64,000 nucleotides of DNA from an uncultured Exiguobacterium sp. (lineage in GTDB: Bacteria > Bacillota > Bacilli > Exiguobacteriales > Exiguobacteriaceae), in contig CAJYMC010000004.1 of assembly GCA_913775715.1 (NCBI GenBank), positions 186,001 to 250,000 of the forward strand, read 5' to 3'. This document shows, one piece after another, positions 28,222 through 36,081 of this stretch; the first letter of the stretch is position 1; every line of letters starts with the position of its first letter. The position numbers were made by a program, and so were the translations under genes. Under the pieces are notes generated by a model. The model worked only from the letters and a program-made list of their open reading frames with translations. It made no database searches and was not told the origin of the DNA.

Positions 28222-28244
28222 GTCTCTTTTTTCAAAAAAGAGAC
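28222..28244. repeat. 23-base perfect inverted repeat in the esterase-GH3 leader
   Basis: GTCTCTTTTTT and AAAAAAGAGAC flank one base. On the minus transcript it is a leader hairpin near +6, followed a few bases later by a run of seven T. It could attenuate transcription or be a second protein-binding site. Confidence 0.6.
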
Positions 28245-28256
28245 CGCTTACATCAC

Positions 28257-28285
28257 AATATACCTGTCTTTGACAGGAGAAGCAA
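28257..28285 (-). promoter_or_regulatory. promoter of the esterase-GH3 operon with a palindromic spacer
   Basis: On the minus strand TTGCTT and TATATT are 17 bases apart. The spacer contains CCTGTC-TTT-GACAGG (28263-28277), a perfect inverted repeat. Confidence 0.72.
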
Positions 28286-28294
28286 ATGTTTCAC

Positions 28295-28328
28295 CTAAAA
28301 AAATCAGCGCAGTCGCCTGCGCTGATCC
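28295..28328 (-). terminator. terminator of the DUF4317 gene
   Basis: On the minus strand ATCAGCGCA and TGCGCTGAT pair (9 bp, 6-base loop), followed by TTTTTT. Confidence 0.92.
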
Positions 28329-29516
28329 TCATCGTAATTGTTCTTGTGAAACGATCGTAAAGCCATCGATGACCGTGTCTTCCTCGACCTCGATCAACAA
28401 GCAGCGTTTTCCTTGGTAGTTGACTTGTTTGACGTACTTCAAGTCTTGCGGACTGATCGCGATATTTGCGACCTTCGTATTGATTTTAATCGATTTCGCT
28501 TCATAGTTCGGGACGATGTTACTTGCCTTCATCTCGTATGTCGGATCGTCAACGACCGTCTTGAACGCCCGTTCGACCTGTTCCGTGCTGACATCTTCAA
28601 CACCACTTGCCTTGAGGACACGCTCGACTTCCTGAACGTCGAGCATCGGCACTTCTTCCTCATCCTGATCCTCTTCGACGACGATCAACTGATTGATGTT
28701 TTCATAGACACCGGCTAACGTCTTCGTATCCATCGATTCACCGACGACCGATTTGACGATTTCCTCGAAGATCGCTTTATCTTCATCTGCCGTGACGATC
28801 GGTTGACCGTTCAAGACGTTTTCAAGGAAGCCGAAATCCGGTTTATTCGGTTTGCCCGCCGCATACAAGACATGATTGACGTCTGCTGCATTGTCGGTGA
28901 AGGTCGGGAAGAGGAATCCACCGATCGGCGACGCCAGTTTGATGACCGGATTGATGAATAAGTTCGACTTGAATTCCCGTTCAACGAAATCAAAGACGAG
29001 CGATTGTTTCGGTAACTCCGTTAAGTTAAGGCTACCGAGGATGAACGGTGTCGTATAGACGTCGTCATTCGGATCAATCTCTGTCTCATCCGCTTGGCGC
29101 TTCGTCGTTTTATAGTATTGTCCGCGAATGAACGTGACGACGAGATCATTCTCGTACTGGACGTCCTGGACCATCTTCAACGCCATCGTCTGCATCTGTT
29201 CGACCCAGTCCTCCGGCTCTTCCGCATACAGTCCTTCGTAAAGGAGCTGTTGTGTATGACCCGTCTCCCCTTCTTCCGGATGCGTGAACTTGACCTCGAA
29301 CAGCTTGACGTCGAGTTTTCCACCTAATACTTTTTTGAAGTTCGCGAGGAACAGTTCCTGTTGCTCCGGATCAAGCAATGGAAACGGTCGGGCTTCCTCA
29401 TGATAGATTTCGCTCGTCTCTTTTCGGATATAGACGTTGTAGATTTCATGGATTTTTAGTAAATCGGCATCCATCTTGAAGTGACGACGGATGTCGGCGA
29501 TGTCTTTTTTATTCAT
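28329..29516 (-). CDS. DUF4317 family protein
   Basis: 395 residues, acidic and soluble. The N-terminal MNKKDIADIRRHFKMDADLL and the internal KLASPIGGFLFPTFTDN are as I remember DUF4317 proteins of Firmicutes. No enzymatic motif is seen and no function is known. GGAG precedes the ATG at 29516. Monocistronic with its own terminator. Confidence 0.8.
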   Translation of the reverse strand: MNKKDIADIRRHFKMDADLLKIHEIYNVYIRKETSEIYHEEARPFPLLDPEQQELFLANFKKVLGGKLDVKLFEVKFTHPEEGETGHTQQLLYEGLYAEEPEDWVEQMQTMALKMVQDVQYENDLVVTFIRGQYYKTTKRQADETEIDPNDDVYTTPFILGSLNLTELPKQSLVFDFVEREFKSNLFINPVIKLASPIGGFLFPTFTDNAADVNHVLYAAGKPNKPDFGFLENVLNGQPIVTADEDKAIFEEIVKSVVGESMDTKTLAGVYENINQLIVVEEDQDEEEVPMLDVQEVERVLKASGVEDVSTEQVERAFKTVVDDPTYEMKASNIVPNYEAKSIKINTKVANIAISPQDLKYVKQVNYQGKRCLLIEVEEDTVIDGFTIVSQEQLR

Positions 29517-29598
29517 GCATACCAGCTCCTCAAATCATTAAAATCCTGCTTCCTGAAAAGCGTACCATATGCGAGATGACCCGACATCTTTTAGAAAA

Positions 29599-29796
29599 TC
29601 AATGCGCACGGAACGAATACGCGCGTGTGACAGGATTAACGATCTCATATTCATATTCCTGGTGGGCAGCGCGAGCTTGCGCGATGCAATTATCTAGTTC
29701 TTTTGTGTTGAAATAACGTTGCGCTTCCGTCAACGTGCCACTTACGACTAAAAATACGCCGAACACGATCAACCATCCTCTAATTCGTTCGTTCAT
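29599..29796 (-). CDS. small membrane-anchored or exported protein
   Basis: 65 residues from the ATG at 29796, with AAAGGAGAC upstream. Residues about 7-26 (WLIVFGVFLVVSGTL) form one hydrophobic segment, either an uncleaved anchor or a signal peptide; the remainder is hydrophilic with one cysteine. I do not recognise it. The strong ribosome-binding site supports a real gene. Confidence 0.6.
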   Translation of the reverse strand: MNERIRGWLIVFGVFLVVSGTLTEAQRYFNTKELDNCIAQARAAHQEYEYEIVNPVTRAYSFRAH

Positions 29797-29976
29797 GATG
29801 TAGTCTCCTTTCTTCTCCACCTAAATCCTAACATCAGACCCTTCTATATAATGACAAAAGTTTAATTTTAATAACATTTACACGATATTCATTTTTTCCT
29901 AAATAAGTGATGCCATACTAAAAATTGTGAAGGGTGTCTTCACATCATCTCGTCTCATACATAGGAGGAATGACAC

Positions 29977-30609
29977 GTGTTCAAAGCCATCAAGTCCATC
30001 ATCATCACTACGCTCGTCTGCCTGACCGCTTTCCAGTTCGATACGACATCCGTTTCCGCACTACCTTCGGGCATCTCGTCGAAAGCGACGGCCCAGTCTC
30101 AACTCAATGCCTTAACGGTTAAAACAGAAGGCAGCATGACCGGTTATTCGCGTGATTTGTTCCCGCACTGGAGCAGTCAAGGAGGCGGCTGTGACACACG
30201 ACAAGTCGTCTTAAAACGTGACGCTGATTCATATGTCGGATCGTGCCCCGTTACATCCGGTTCTTGGTATAGTTACTATGACGGACTGACATTCACGAAT
30301 CCGTCTGACCTCGACATCGATCACGTCGTACCGCTTGCCGAAGCATGGCGCTCAGGAGCAAGCAGCTGGACGACGACGACACGTCAAGCATTCGCAAACG
30401 ATTTGACAGGTCCGCAATTGATCGCTGTCTCCGCAAGCTCGAACCGTTCAAAAGGGGACCAGGATCCGTCGACATGGAAGCCGACACGGGCAGGTGCGAG
30501 CTGCGCTTACTCGAAGATGTGGATCAATACGAAGAGCCGCTGGAACCTCAGCTTACAGTCGAGTGAAAAAACCGCCTTACAAACGATGTTGAACACATGT
30601 ACATACTAA
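29977..30609 (+). CDS. secreted HNH nuclease (DUF1524/GmrSD C-terminal type)
   Basis: 210 residues from a GTG preceded by AGGAGGA. The N-terminus up to VSA (about residue 28) is a signal peptide. The mature part holds the His-Asn-His type active site: DLDIDHVVPLAEAW and LIAVSASSNRSKGDQDPS, as in the DUF1524 family. Two pairs of cysteines (GGGCDTRQ/GSCPV and ASCAYS/NTCTY) probably form disulfides, fitting an extracellular enzyme that scavenges DNA or RNA. Confidence 0.9.
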   Translation: MFKAIKSIIITTLVCLTAFQFDTTSVSALPSGISSKATAQSQLNALTVKTEGSMTGYSRDLFPHWSSQGGGCDTRQVVLKRDADSYVGSCPVTSGSWYSYYDGLTFTNPSDLDIDHVVPLAEAWRSGASSWTTTTRQAFANDLTGPQLIAVSASSNRSKGDQDPSTWKPTRAGASCAYSKMWINTKSRWNLSLQSSEKTALQTMLNTCTY

Positions 30610-30624
30610 AAAGGAGTCGATTCG

Positions 30625-30864
30625 ATGGAAACGAAAACCTCTACCTTTACCGCCACACATGGTGTGATGACGCAAGAAGTCGGTGTCATCAGCGGTGAAC
30701 TCGAACTCCGGACGACCTGTCAGGAGGACGGGACGTTGGAACTAAAGATTGCTTATGTCGGAGCAATAGACGTCTATACGTTACCCGGAAGTTATCGTGT
30801 CCATGACGTCCAGGATCATGACGTCATCCATCAGATGCTCGTCAATGTACTAGAGCGAACATAA
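30625..30864 (+). CDS. small protein of unknown function
   Basis: 79 residues, acidic, no signal or membrane segment. AAAGGAG precedes the ATG. It starts 15 bases after the secreted nuclease and is probably in the same transcript. Its pattern of short strands (GVISGELELRTTC, TLELKIAYVGAIDVY) suggests a small beta-rich fold. A cytoplasmic inhibitor of the nuclease is a conceivable role suggested only by position. No family recognised. Confidence 0.6.
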   Translation: METKTSTFTATHGVMTQEVGVISGELELRTTCQEDGTLELKIAYVGAIDVYTLPGSYRVHDVQDHDVIHQMLVNVLERT

Positions 30865-30870
30865 TGAAAA

Positions 30871-30907
30871 ACAGACGCTGTCCAAGTTAATGGGCGGCGT
30901 CTATTTT
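30871..30907 (+). terminator. probable terminator after the nuclease unit
   Basis: AGACGCTGTCC and GGGCGGCGTCT form an imperfect stem with an 8-base loop, followed by ATTTTCG. Confidence 0.6.
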
Positions 30908-31020
30908 CGTTCTGTATATTCAAAATCAGATTGTCATTATTTACTAAATCATGCACTTTATCTGATGTTCTATCCGGTATAGTGAGAACAACGTCATCAT
31001 CTGTTTAGGGGGTATAGCTC

Positions 31021-31173
31021 ATGCGAAACGTTTTGATCCCAACCGGTGTCATCTTAAGTGGTGCAGGTCTCTACATGGCACTAGAAAGTCACGTGCCTGC
31101 GTTACTCGTTACCGGTATCATCATGCTATTTGGTTGCGGTATTGGTATCATCACGAAAGAAAAGTCGGAGTAA
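31021..31173 (+). CDS. 50-residue membrane protein
   Basis: Translation from the ATG at 31021 gives MRNVLIPTGVILSGAGLYMA and runs to the TAA at 31171: 50 residues with two hydrophobic segments (about 4-20 and 26-44) and a charged KEKSE tail. GGGGG lies 8-12 bases upstream. The composition is typical of small two-helix membrane proteins. No homologue is recognised. Confidence 0.6.
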   Translation: MRNVLIPTGVILSGAGLYMALESHVPALLVTGIIMLFGCGIGIITKEKSE

Positions 31174-31198
31174 TTTTTTTTCAGTCAGGAGGATAACT

Positions 31199-31573
31199 AT
31201 GATTCAACAATTCACGAATGAATAACAGTCATACGCTACTATTGGCGGGTTTATCGCTAAATTTGCCGACCTAATCCTCGCCCATGTCAATCCATCGCGT
31301 TTACAAGACAACGATCTTGTACTATTGATTCAAGCTGATCAATCGATTGTTGTCTCTTTCGCTAATTCACAAGATCAATCAGATTGGACGCCACTATCAC
31401 GAGAGCAGATTCATCAATCGAAAAGTCTACTCGCACCTAAGACATGCTATTTTAAAATTAAGCACGTTGAATATGCCGGAACCTACTTGATTTCACCGGA
31501 CTTGATTGTGAATGATCAATTCAAGAGTGAGAAAGATTATTTAGAAGTTCTAACATCAACAACGAATAAGTAA
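31199..31573 (+). pseudogene. unknown gene interrupted by an in-frame stop at codon 9
   Basis: A strong AGGAGG and an ATG at 31199 open MIQQFTNE, then a TAA at 31223-31225. The same frame then continues open for 115 codons to a stop at 31571-31573 (QSYATIGGFIAKF onward). A single change from CAA to TAA explains it. Internal starts (TTG near 31325) lack a ribosome-binding site. I do not recognise the protein family. Recent loss is more likely than recoding, but a sequencing error is possible. Confidence 0.7.
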
Positions 31574-31574
31574 C

Positions 31575-32051
31575 TCATAAATGTTTTATCAAGACGATTT
31601 CGTCTTTAATCGGAACTCCCTTTTCATTGTATAACGGGATTTCCGGTTTTATTTTGCGTGCAAGGTCCACCGCATTCGGAATCACTTGCGATACTGTATA
31701 TCCCCGATGTTGATAGAAACGTATCGCATGCTCATTATCATTCGTTGTAACGAGTGTCAGCAAGTTGCATTGTTGCTGTGCTGCCCCTTCTTCTACCACT
31801 TGCATCAATTGCGAACCGATTCCTTTGCCTTCTTCAAGACTGTCCAGTGAAATGATTTCGCACGTCTGCGAAGTCATATGATAGGTGATCAGTCCAATAA
31901 TTTCATAATCATCGTTTATGGCATAAAACCCGTCTAACAGACTACAATCATGAACACCTGTCGACGTTACCATTTGTGAACTACCCCAGTGCTTGGTAAA
32001 AAAGGCTTTAACCTGACTACGTGTTTTCTCTTCAATAATCTTAATAATCAT
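31575..32051 (-). CDS. GNAT family N-acetyltransferase
   Basis: 158 residues. The acetyl-CoA site is in LEEGKGIGSQLMQVVEEGA, and the C-terminal part has NDNEHAIRFYQHRGY, the usual GNAT motif B. The acceptor is unknown. AAAGGAGG precedes the ATG. It converges with the broken gene upstream, the stop codons being 2 bases apart. Confidence 0.88.
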   Translation of the reverse strand: MIIKIIEEKTRSQVKAFFTKHWGSSQMVTSTGVHDCSLLDGFYAINDDYEIIGLITYHMTSQTCEIISLDSLEEGKGIGSQLMQVVEEGAAQQQCNLLTLVTTNDNEHAIRFYQHRGYTVSQVIPNAVDLARKIKPEIPLYNEKGVPIKDEIVLIKHL

Positions 32052-32122
32052 TATATCCTCCTTTCATTTATATACATTTCATCGTCTTTGTTAATTGTGA
32101 TATAAGAGTTAATCTTACTATC

Positions 32123-32167
32123 CAAAAAAGACCACCTAAAGTATCAGTTAATACACTTAAGGCGGTC
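32123..32167 (-). terminator. terminator of rlmH
   Basis: On the minus strand GACCGCCTTAAGT and ACTTTAGGTGGTC pair with few mismatches around a 12-base loop, followed by TTTTTT. Confidence 0.82.
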
Positions 32168-32180
32168 ATCTAAATACTGC

Positions 32181-32660
32181 TTATTTGTGATAAGGCTCAT
32201 TCCGATTAATCCGGTACGCCCGATAAATCTGTTCACAGAGAATCATCTTCATCAATTGATGCGGAAATGTCATCTTTGAAAACGAGATTGTATCATTCGC
32301 CCGCTGCATCACTTCTGGTGCAAGACCAAGTGATCCACCGATGACAAAGGCAATTTTGCTCTTGCCGTATGTCGCGAGTTGATCGAGTTCTTTTGCGAAC
32401 TGTTCGCTCGTTCGTTGTTTTCCTTCAATAGCAAGTGCGAGGACATGAACGTCCGGTCCGATCTTCGCTAAAATCCGTTCGCCCTCTTTTTTCTTCACTT
32501 GCGCCATCTCCGCTTCACTCAACTGCTCCGGTGCCTTTTCATCCGCGACCTCGATTTCTTGGATTGAACAGTAGGCGCCGAGACGCTTCGTATACTCGGC
32601 GATGCCTTGCTTCAAATACTTCTCTTTTAGCTTTCCGACCGTAATGATGGTAATTTGCAT
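32181..32660 (-). CDS. rlmH: 23S rRNA (pseudouridine1915-N3)-methyltransferase RlmH
   Basis: 159 residues, the exact family size. This SPOUT enzyme methylates pseudouridine 1915 of 23S rRNA in assembled ribosomes. [20 protein letters not shown] opens the protein; [13 protein letters not shown] is the knotted SAM site, and the tail ends in [17 protein letters not shown]. Its promoter region holds two DnaA boxes. Confidence 0.97.
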   Translation of the reverse strand: MQITIITVGKLKEKYLKQGIAEYTKRLGAYCSIQEIEVADEKAPEQLSEAEMAQVKKKEGERILAKIGPDVHVLALAIEGKQRTSEQFAKELDQLATYGKSKIAFVIGGSLGLAPEVMQRANDTISFSKMTFPHQLMKMILCEQIYRAYRINRNEPYHK

Positions 32661-32694
32661 CTTTTTTCTCGCTTTCTGACAGAAAATTCAGGAG

Positions 32695-32924
32695 TTATCC
32701 ACAGAGTTATCCACAAATCCACATGTTGATATTTATTTTTTGCTTGACACAAGATATGTTGCCGGTGCGTCACAGTATTCACAGGTGATGTTTTTTTCTG
32801 GATTTAGCTGATCGAGAATCGGGTATTGTTCTGTTTCATCCACGATTTCGTCAAGCGCGAGCTCGACATGTTCTAAACAAACGTATTTATCCACAGGTGG
32901 TCCTCCTCCTTTCACTTATCCACA
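32695..32924. other. DnaA-box cluster around rlmH promoter
   Basis: Four perfect TTATCCACA boxes lie at 32695-32703, 32707-32715, 32887-32895 and 32916-32924, all on the plus strand, about 25 kb left of oriC. The first pair is 35-55 bases upstream of rlmH; the second pair surrounds the start of the CxxH/CxxC gene. The boxes are seen directly; DnaA binding is inferred. Confidence 0.85.
32733..32894 (-). CDS. CxxH/CxxC small zinc-binding-type protein
   Basis: 53 residues from a GTG at 32894, with AAAGGAGGAGG upstream. VCLEH near the N-terminus and CEYCDAPA near the C-terminus give a Cys-x-x-His plus Cys-x-x-Cys set that would bind one metal ion. This matches the small CxxH/CxxC family found in Bacilli beside rlmH and htrA. 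The start codon is part of a DnaA box (TGTGGATAA), so binding there could affect its translation-initiation region or promoter. Confidence 0.8.
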   Translation of the reverse strand: MDKYVCLEHVELALDEIVDETEQYPILDQLNPEKNITCEYCDAPATYLVSSKK

Positions 32925-32994
32925 TTTATCCGCTTTCAGTATAACAAATATCAACCTTCCTGACCGGAAAAGGCTCAGGTTTCCTCACTCAAAA

Positions 32995-33027
32995 AAACCA
33001 TCCACAGGTCGGACCTGTGGATGGTTT
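32995..33027 (-). terminator. terminator of htrA
   Basis: AACCATCCACAGGTC and GACCTGTGGATGGTT form a 15-bp stem with a very short loop. On the minus strand it is followed by TTTTTTTGA. Confidence 0.85.
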
Positions 33028-33040
33028 TTCAGGTTATACC

Positions 33041-34336
33041 TTACTGAACGGTTTGTGACTGGGCCGACAACTTCACATCTGCTGTCTGTTTTTCACCGCC
33101 CCGGTAGAACGTGACTTTGACCGTATCACCGACTTTTGCATCCCGGTAGAGGACACTTTTTAAATCCGCGAACGATGCGATCGCTTTTCCGTTGATCTCG
33201 ACGATGACATCGTTTGCCTTCATTCCCGCTTTTTCGGCTCCACTATTACGTGTCAGACCAACGACGACAATTCCTTTCGTAACATCATTCGGTAATTTCA
33301 GACGATCTTCGCGATATCCGCTTGGGAACTCCTGCACGTCGCGAATCTGAATCCCGAGCTGTGGACGAACGACTTCACCGTTTTGCTCAAGATCACGCAT
33401 GATTGGTAACGCCTCGTTGATTGGAATCGCAAATCCGACTCCTTCAACACTTGCTTCTGCGATCTTCATCGAGTTGATCCCGATTAATTGACCAGCAGTG
33501 TTGATGAGCGCTCCACCGGAGTTCCCCGGGTTGATCGCTGCATCGGTTTGAATGACTTCCGTGTTGAAGTCTTGCTGTCCATCCTTGTTCGTATCGACTG
33601 GAACTGTCCGTTCCTGCGCACTGATGACACCGCGCGTGACGGAGTTCGCGAAGATTCCGAGTGGGTTCCCGATCGCAAGCACCGTTTCACCAGCACGTAA
33701 CGTATCCGAATCCCCCAGTTTTGCGACTTGTGTCACTTTCGATGAATCAATCGAGAGGACGGCTAAATCGTACGTCGGATCTTCTCCGAGGACTTTTGCC
33801 TCGAGTGCTGTTCCGTCGGATAACGTGACAGACAAGCGGCTCGCGCCTTCAACGACGTGGTAGTTCGTAACGACGTAGGCTTTATTGCCGTCTTTTTTAT
33901 AGATGACGCCGGACCCTGCACCCGTTTCCTGATCCGTTCCTTGAAACGAGCTCTGAAGGTTCGTAACGCTCACGACGGCTTCCTTCGTCTTACCGACCGC
34001 ACCGACGATGTCGGCTTCATCCTCTGTCGTCTGTGTCGCGGTCTGTTCCGTTGCCGTTGACGAAACCGGTGTCGGACTTGTCATCTCGTCACGGACGAAC
34101 GGCCACGCGACGAGCGCGATCAACAAGGCTCCGACGATTCCGCCGATCAGACCGACGAAAAAGGCTTTTCCGGCACCGCGACGACGTGGGGGTTCCGGTT
34201 GTTCTTCATATGGTTCACGATAAGGGCTAACCGGTTCGCTCGTTGCCGGCTGACGGGGCGGGAAGCCGCTCTCATCGGATGACTGTTCGTATCGTTCGGA
34301 TTCGTTCCGTGGTTCTTCGGGTCGATCCATCGACAT
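33041..34336 (-). CDS. htrA: HtrA-like membrane-anchored serine protease
   Basis: 431 residues. A charged, proline-rich cytoplasmic N-terminus precedes one membrane segment (about residues 55-77, AFFVGLIGGIVGALLIALV). A trypsin-like domain with His in VVTNYHVVEG, Asp in YDLAVLSID and Ser in INPGNSGGAL follows, then a C-terminal PDZ domain (GAEKAGMKANDVIVEING). It degrades misfolded exported proteins outside the membrane. AAAGGAGG precedes the ATG. It follows walJ, as htrC/yyxA does in Bacillus. Confidence 0.95.
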   Translation of the reverse strand: MSMDRPEEPRNESERYEQSSDESGFPPRQPATSEPVSPYREPYEEQPEPPRRRGAGKAFFVGLIGGIVGALLIALVAWPFVRDEMTSPTPVSSTATEQTATQTTEDEADIVGAVGKTKEAVVSVTNLQSSFQGTDQETGAGSGVIYKKDGNKAYVVTNYHVVEGASRLSVTLSDGTALEAKVLGEDPTYDLAVLSIDSSKVTQVAKLGDSDTLRAGETVLAIGNPLGIFANSVTRGVISAQERTVPVDTNKDGQQDFNTEVIQTDAAINPGNSGGALINTAGQLIGINSMKIAEASVEGVGFAIPINEALPIMRDLEQNGEVVRPQLGIQIRDVQEFPSGYREDRLKLPNDVTKGIVVVGLTRNSGAEKAGMKANDVIVEINGKAIASFADLKSVLYRDAKVGDTVKVTFYRGGEKQTADVKLSAQSQTVQ

Positions 34337-34370
34337 ACGCCTCCTTTATGACTCTCTTTACACAAGTATA

Positions 34371-34412
34371 CCCCCATCACGTGGCAAGTGAGCCAAATGT
34401 GGGGGTCTTTTG
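34371..34412. repeat. inverted repeat between walJ and htrA
   Basis: ACCCCCA and TGGGGGT arms pair around a loop of about 24 bases, followed on the plus strand by CTTTTG. It may be a weak terminator or a processing hairpin within the walR-htrA unit. Confidence 0.45.
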
Positions 34413-34436
34413 AGCATATTCAGTAATTTCCCATAA

Positions 34437-35228
34437 TCAAAGCTTCAGAAGCGGTGTCGGAATGACCGGATCCGTGTCGAGAAGCTGAATCTTACTCAGA
34501 TCGACGTCACGGCTCGCGAGTGTCTGGGAGACACTCATCCGAGCGAGTTCCTTCATGTTGTTGTCCTTGCTCAAGTGGGCCATGTGGATCCGTTTCGTCC
34601 GGTCATCTAGGACCTCGCTCATCGCGATTGCGGCATCCTCGTTCGAGACGTGTCCGTAGTCACCAAGGATCCGTCGTTTGACGCTCCACGGATAATGTCC
34701 CATCTGGAGCATACCGATGTCGTGGTTCGCTTCGAAGATATAGGCGTCAGCGCCCCGAATGACACCTTTCATCCGGTCCGAGACGTATCCGGTATCCGTG
34801 ATGTGTGCCAACCGTTTTCCTTCATGCGCGAACTGGAAGAACATCGGATCCGCTGCATCGTGACTGACATTGAACGATTCGACTTCGATGTCACCGAACT
34901 GCTTGACCTCTCCGACTTCCCAGAGGAACTTCAGCGCCGGATCAATCTTACCGATCTTCGCTTCCATCGCTGCCCATGTCTTTTCATTCGCATAAAGCGG
35001 GATATTATACTTCCGTGCCATGATGCCGACGCCTTTGATATGGTCGGAGTGTTCATGGGTGACGAACAGACCATCGATGCCATGCGGCGATCGGTCGATC
35101 TGGTCGAACAAGGCGAGCATCGCCTTGCCGGTCAGTCCCGCGTCGACGAGCAAGCGGGTCTGTTCACTTTCGATATAGAGGGCGTTCCCCGTCGAGCCAC
35201 TGGCCATGACGCTGTAGTGTAGGCTCAT
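34437..35228 (-). CDS. walJ: MBL-fold metallohydrolase WalJ (YycJ)
   Basis: 263 residues from the ATG at 35228 (TGAGGA upstream; the frame opens at 35324 inside walI). The metallo-beta-lactamase motif [11 protein letters not shown] binds two metals, with later ligands in HDAADP, HITDTG and EANHD. YycJ-type proteins are reported to be nucleases connected with DNA repair and cell-division timing. It is the fifth gene of the wal operon. Confidence 0.94.
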   Translation of the reverse strand: MSLHYSVMASGSTGNALYIESEQTRLLVDAGLTGKAMLALFDQIDRSPHGIDGLFVTHEHSDHIKGVGIMARKYNIPLYANEKTWAAMEAKIGKIDPALKFLWEVGEVKQFGDIEVESFNVSHDAADPMFFQFAHEGKRLAHITDTGYVSDRMKGVIRGADAYIFEANHDIGMLQMGHYPWSVKRRILGDYGHVSNEDAAIAMSEVLDDRTKRIHMAHLSKDNNMKELARMSVSQTLASRDVDLSKIQLLDTDPVIPTPLLKL

Positions 35229-35238
35229 CGTGCATTCC

Positions 35239-36075
35239 TCATTTCTCTGAGACTGTATCCAATCGTTCGACGGTCTGGACACCGCCGTCAATCGCATTGA
35301 CGAAGTAGACTTCTTCATTGTCAAGCTCGATTTGCCACGTCGGCGGCAGGATTTGAACGGATTCCGTGCCTTCCGTGACGAGACAGAAATAACCGAGCTT
35401 ATGACTCGTCAACCGCTTCGATGCCGGGAACAAGCCTTGCTCCGACAACTGGACGATTGCTTCACTTGCCGATAACAACGTCACGTCCTGTGCTTGCCGA
35501 ACGACCTTGTTCAAGTGGCGTTGCTTATAACTGACGATTTCCTTCGCATCATTGAGTTGCAAGACGAGCAGGGACGGTCCGATCATCGCATCGTCCTCAC
35601 GTGACTGCTGTGGTGTCGAATAGAGCGGCTGTCCCTTATACGTCTGAACGAATGTCATCTCCTGATACTTACTATCATACTTCCAAAATGTATATTCGGC
35701 ACCATAGCGAACGGATGATTGAACGAACGATGAAGCGGAATCCCGCATCGTCTTCGCTTCAAGTCGGTACGGTTTCGTTAAGCGGACCGACCACTCGACA
35801 TCGTTTTTGACGGAGGCGACCGCGTCACGTATCGGTGAACTCGCCAGTGGCGCTAGCGTTCGTGCGTCGACTTCGGCTGTTAAATAGCCGATGTCTCGCG
35901 TGACCGGTTGCAGCTTCTTCTCGTCGATGTGACGATCCTTCAAGATCGATTTTCCGGTCGCACTCGTCGCGACGATCCGCGGCTCGATCATCCGGTCCAT
36001 CAATTGAATGGCGAGATAGACGTTGAGGATTAAAAAGGTCAGCATCAATAAGGTCTTCGCTTTACTCCAGTCCAT
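35239..36075 (-). CDS. walI: WalI (YycI), regulator of the WalK kinase
   Basis: 278 residues. It has a single N-terminal membrane anchor (about residues 8-26, [18 protein letters not shown]) and an extracytoplasmic YycI domain. Together with WalH it restrains WalK in the membrane. The gene is 6 bases from walH, within the operon. Confidence 0.92.
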   Translation of the reverse strand: MDWSKAKTLLMLTFLILNVYLAIQLMDRMIEPRIVATSATGKSILKDRHIDEKKLQPVTRDIGYLTAEVDARTLAPLASSPIRDAVASVKNDVEWSVRLTKPYRLEAKTMRDSASSFVQSSVRYGAEYTFWKYDSKYQEMTFVQTYKGQPLYSTPQQSREDDAMIGPSLLVLQLNDAKEIVSYKQRHLNKVVRQAQDVTLLSASEAIVQLSEQGLFPASKRLTSHKLGYFCLVTEGTESVQILPPTWQIELDNEEVYFVNAIDGGVQTVERLDTVSEK

Positions 36076-36081
36076 TCGTCC

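Noticed and set aside
31325..31573. An 82-codon frame that could be called a gene by itself
   Set aside because: It is in frame with the strong ribosome-binding site and ATG at 31199, and its own start has no such signal. It is better read as the tail of the interrupted gene.
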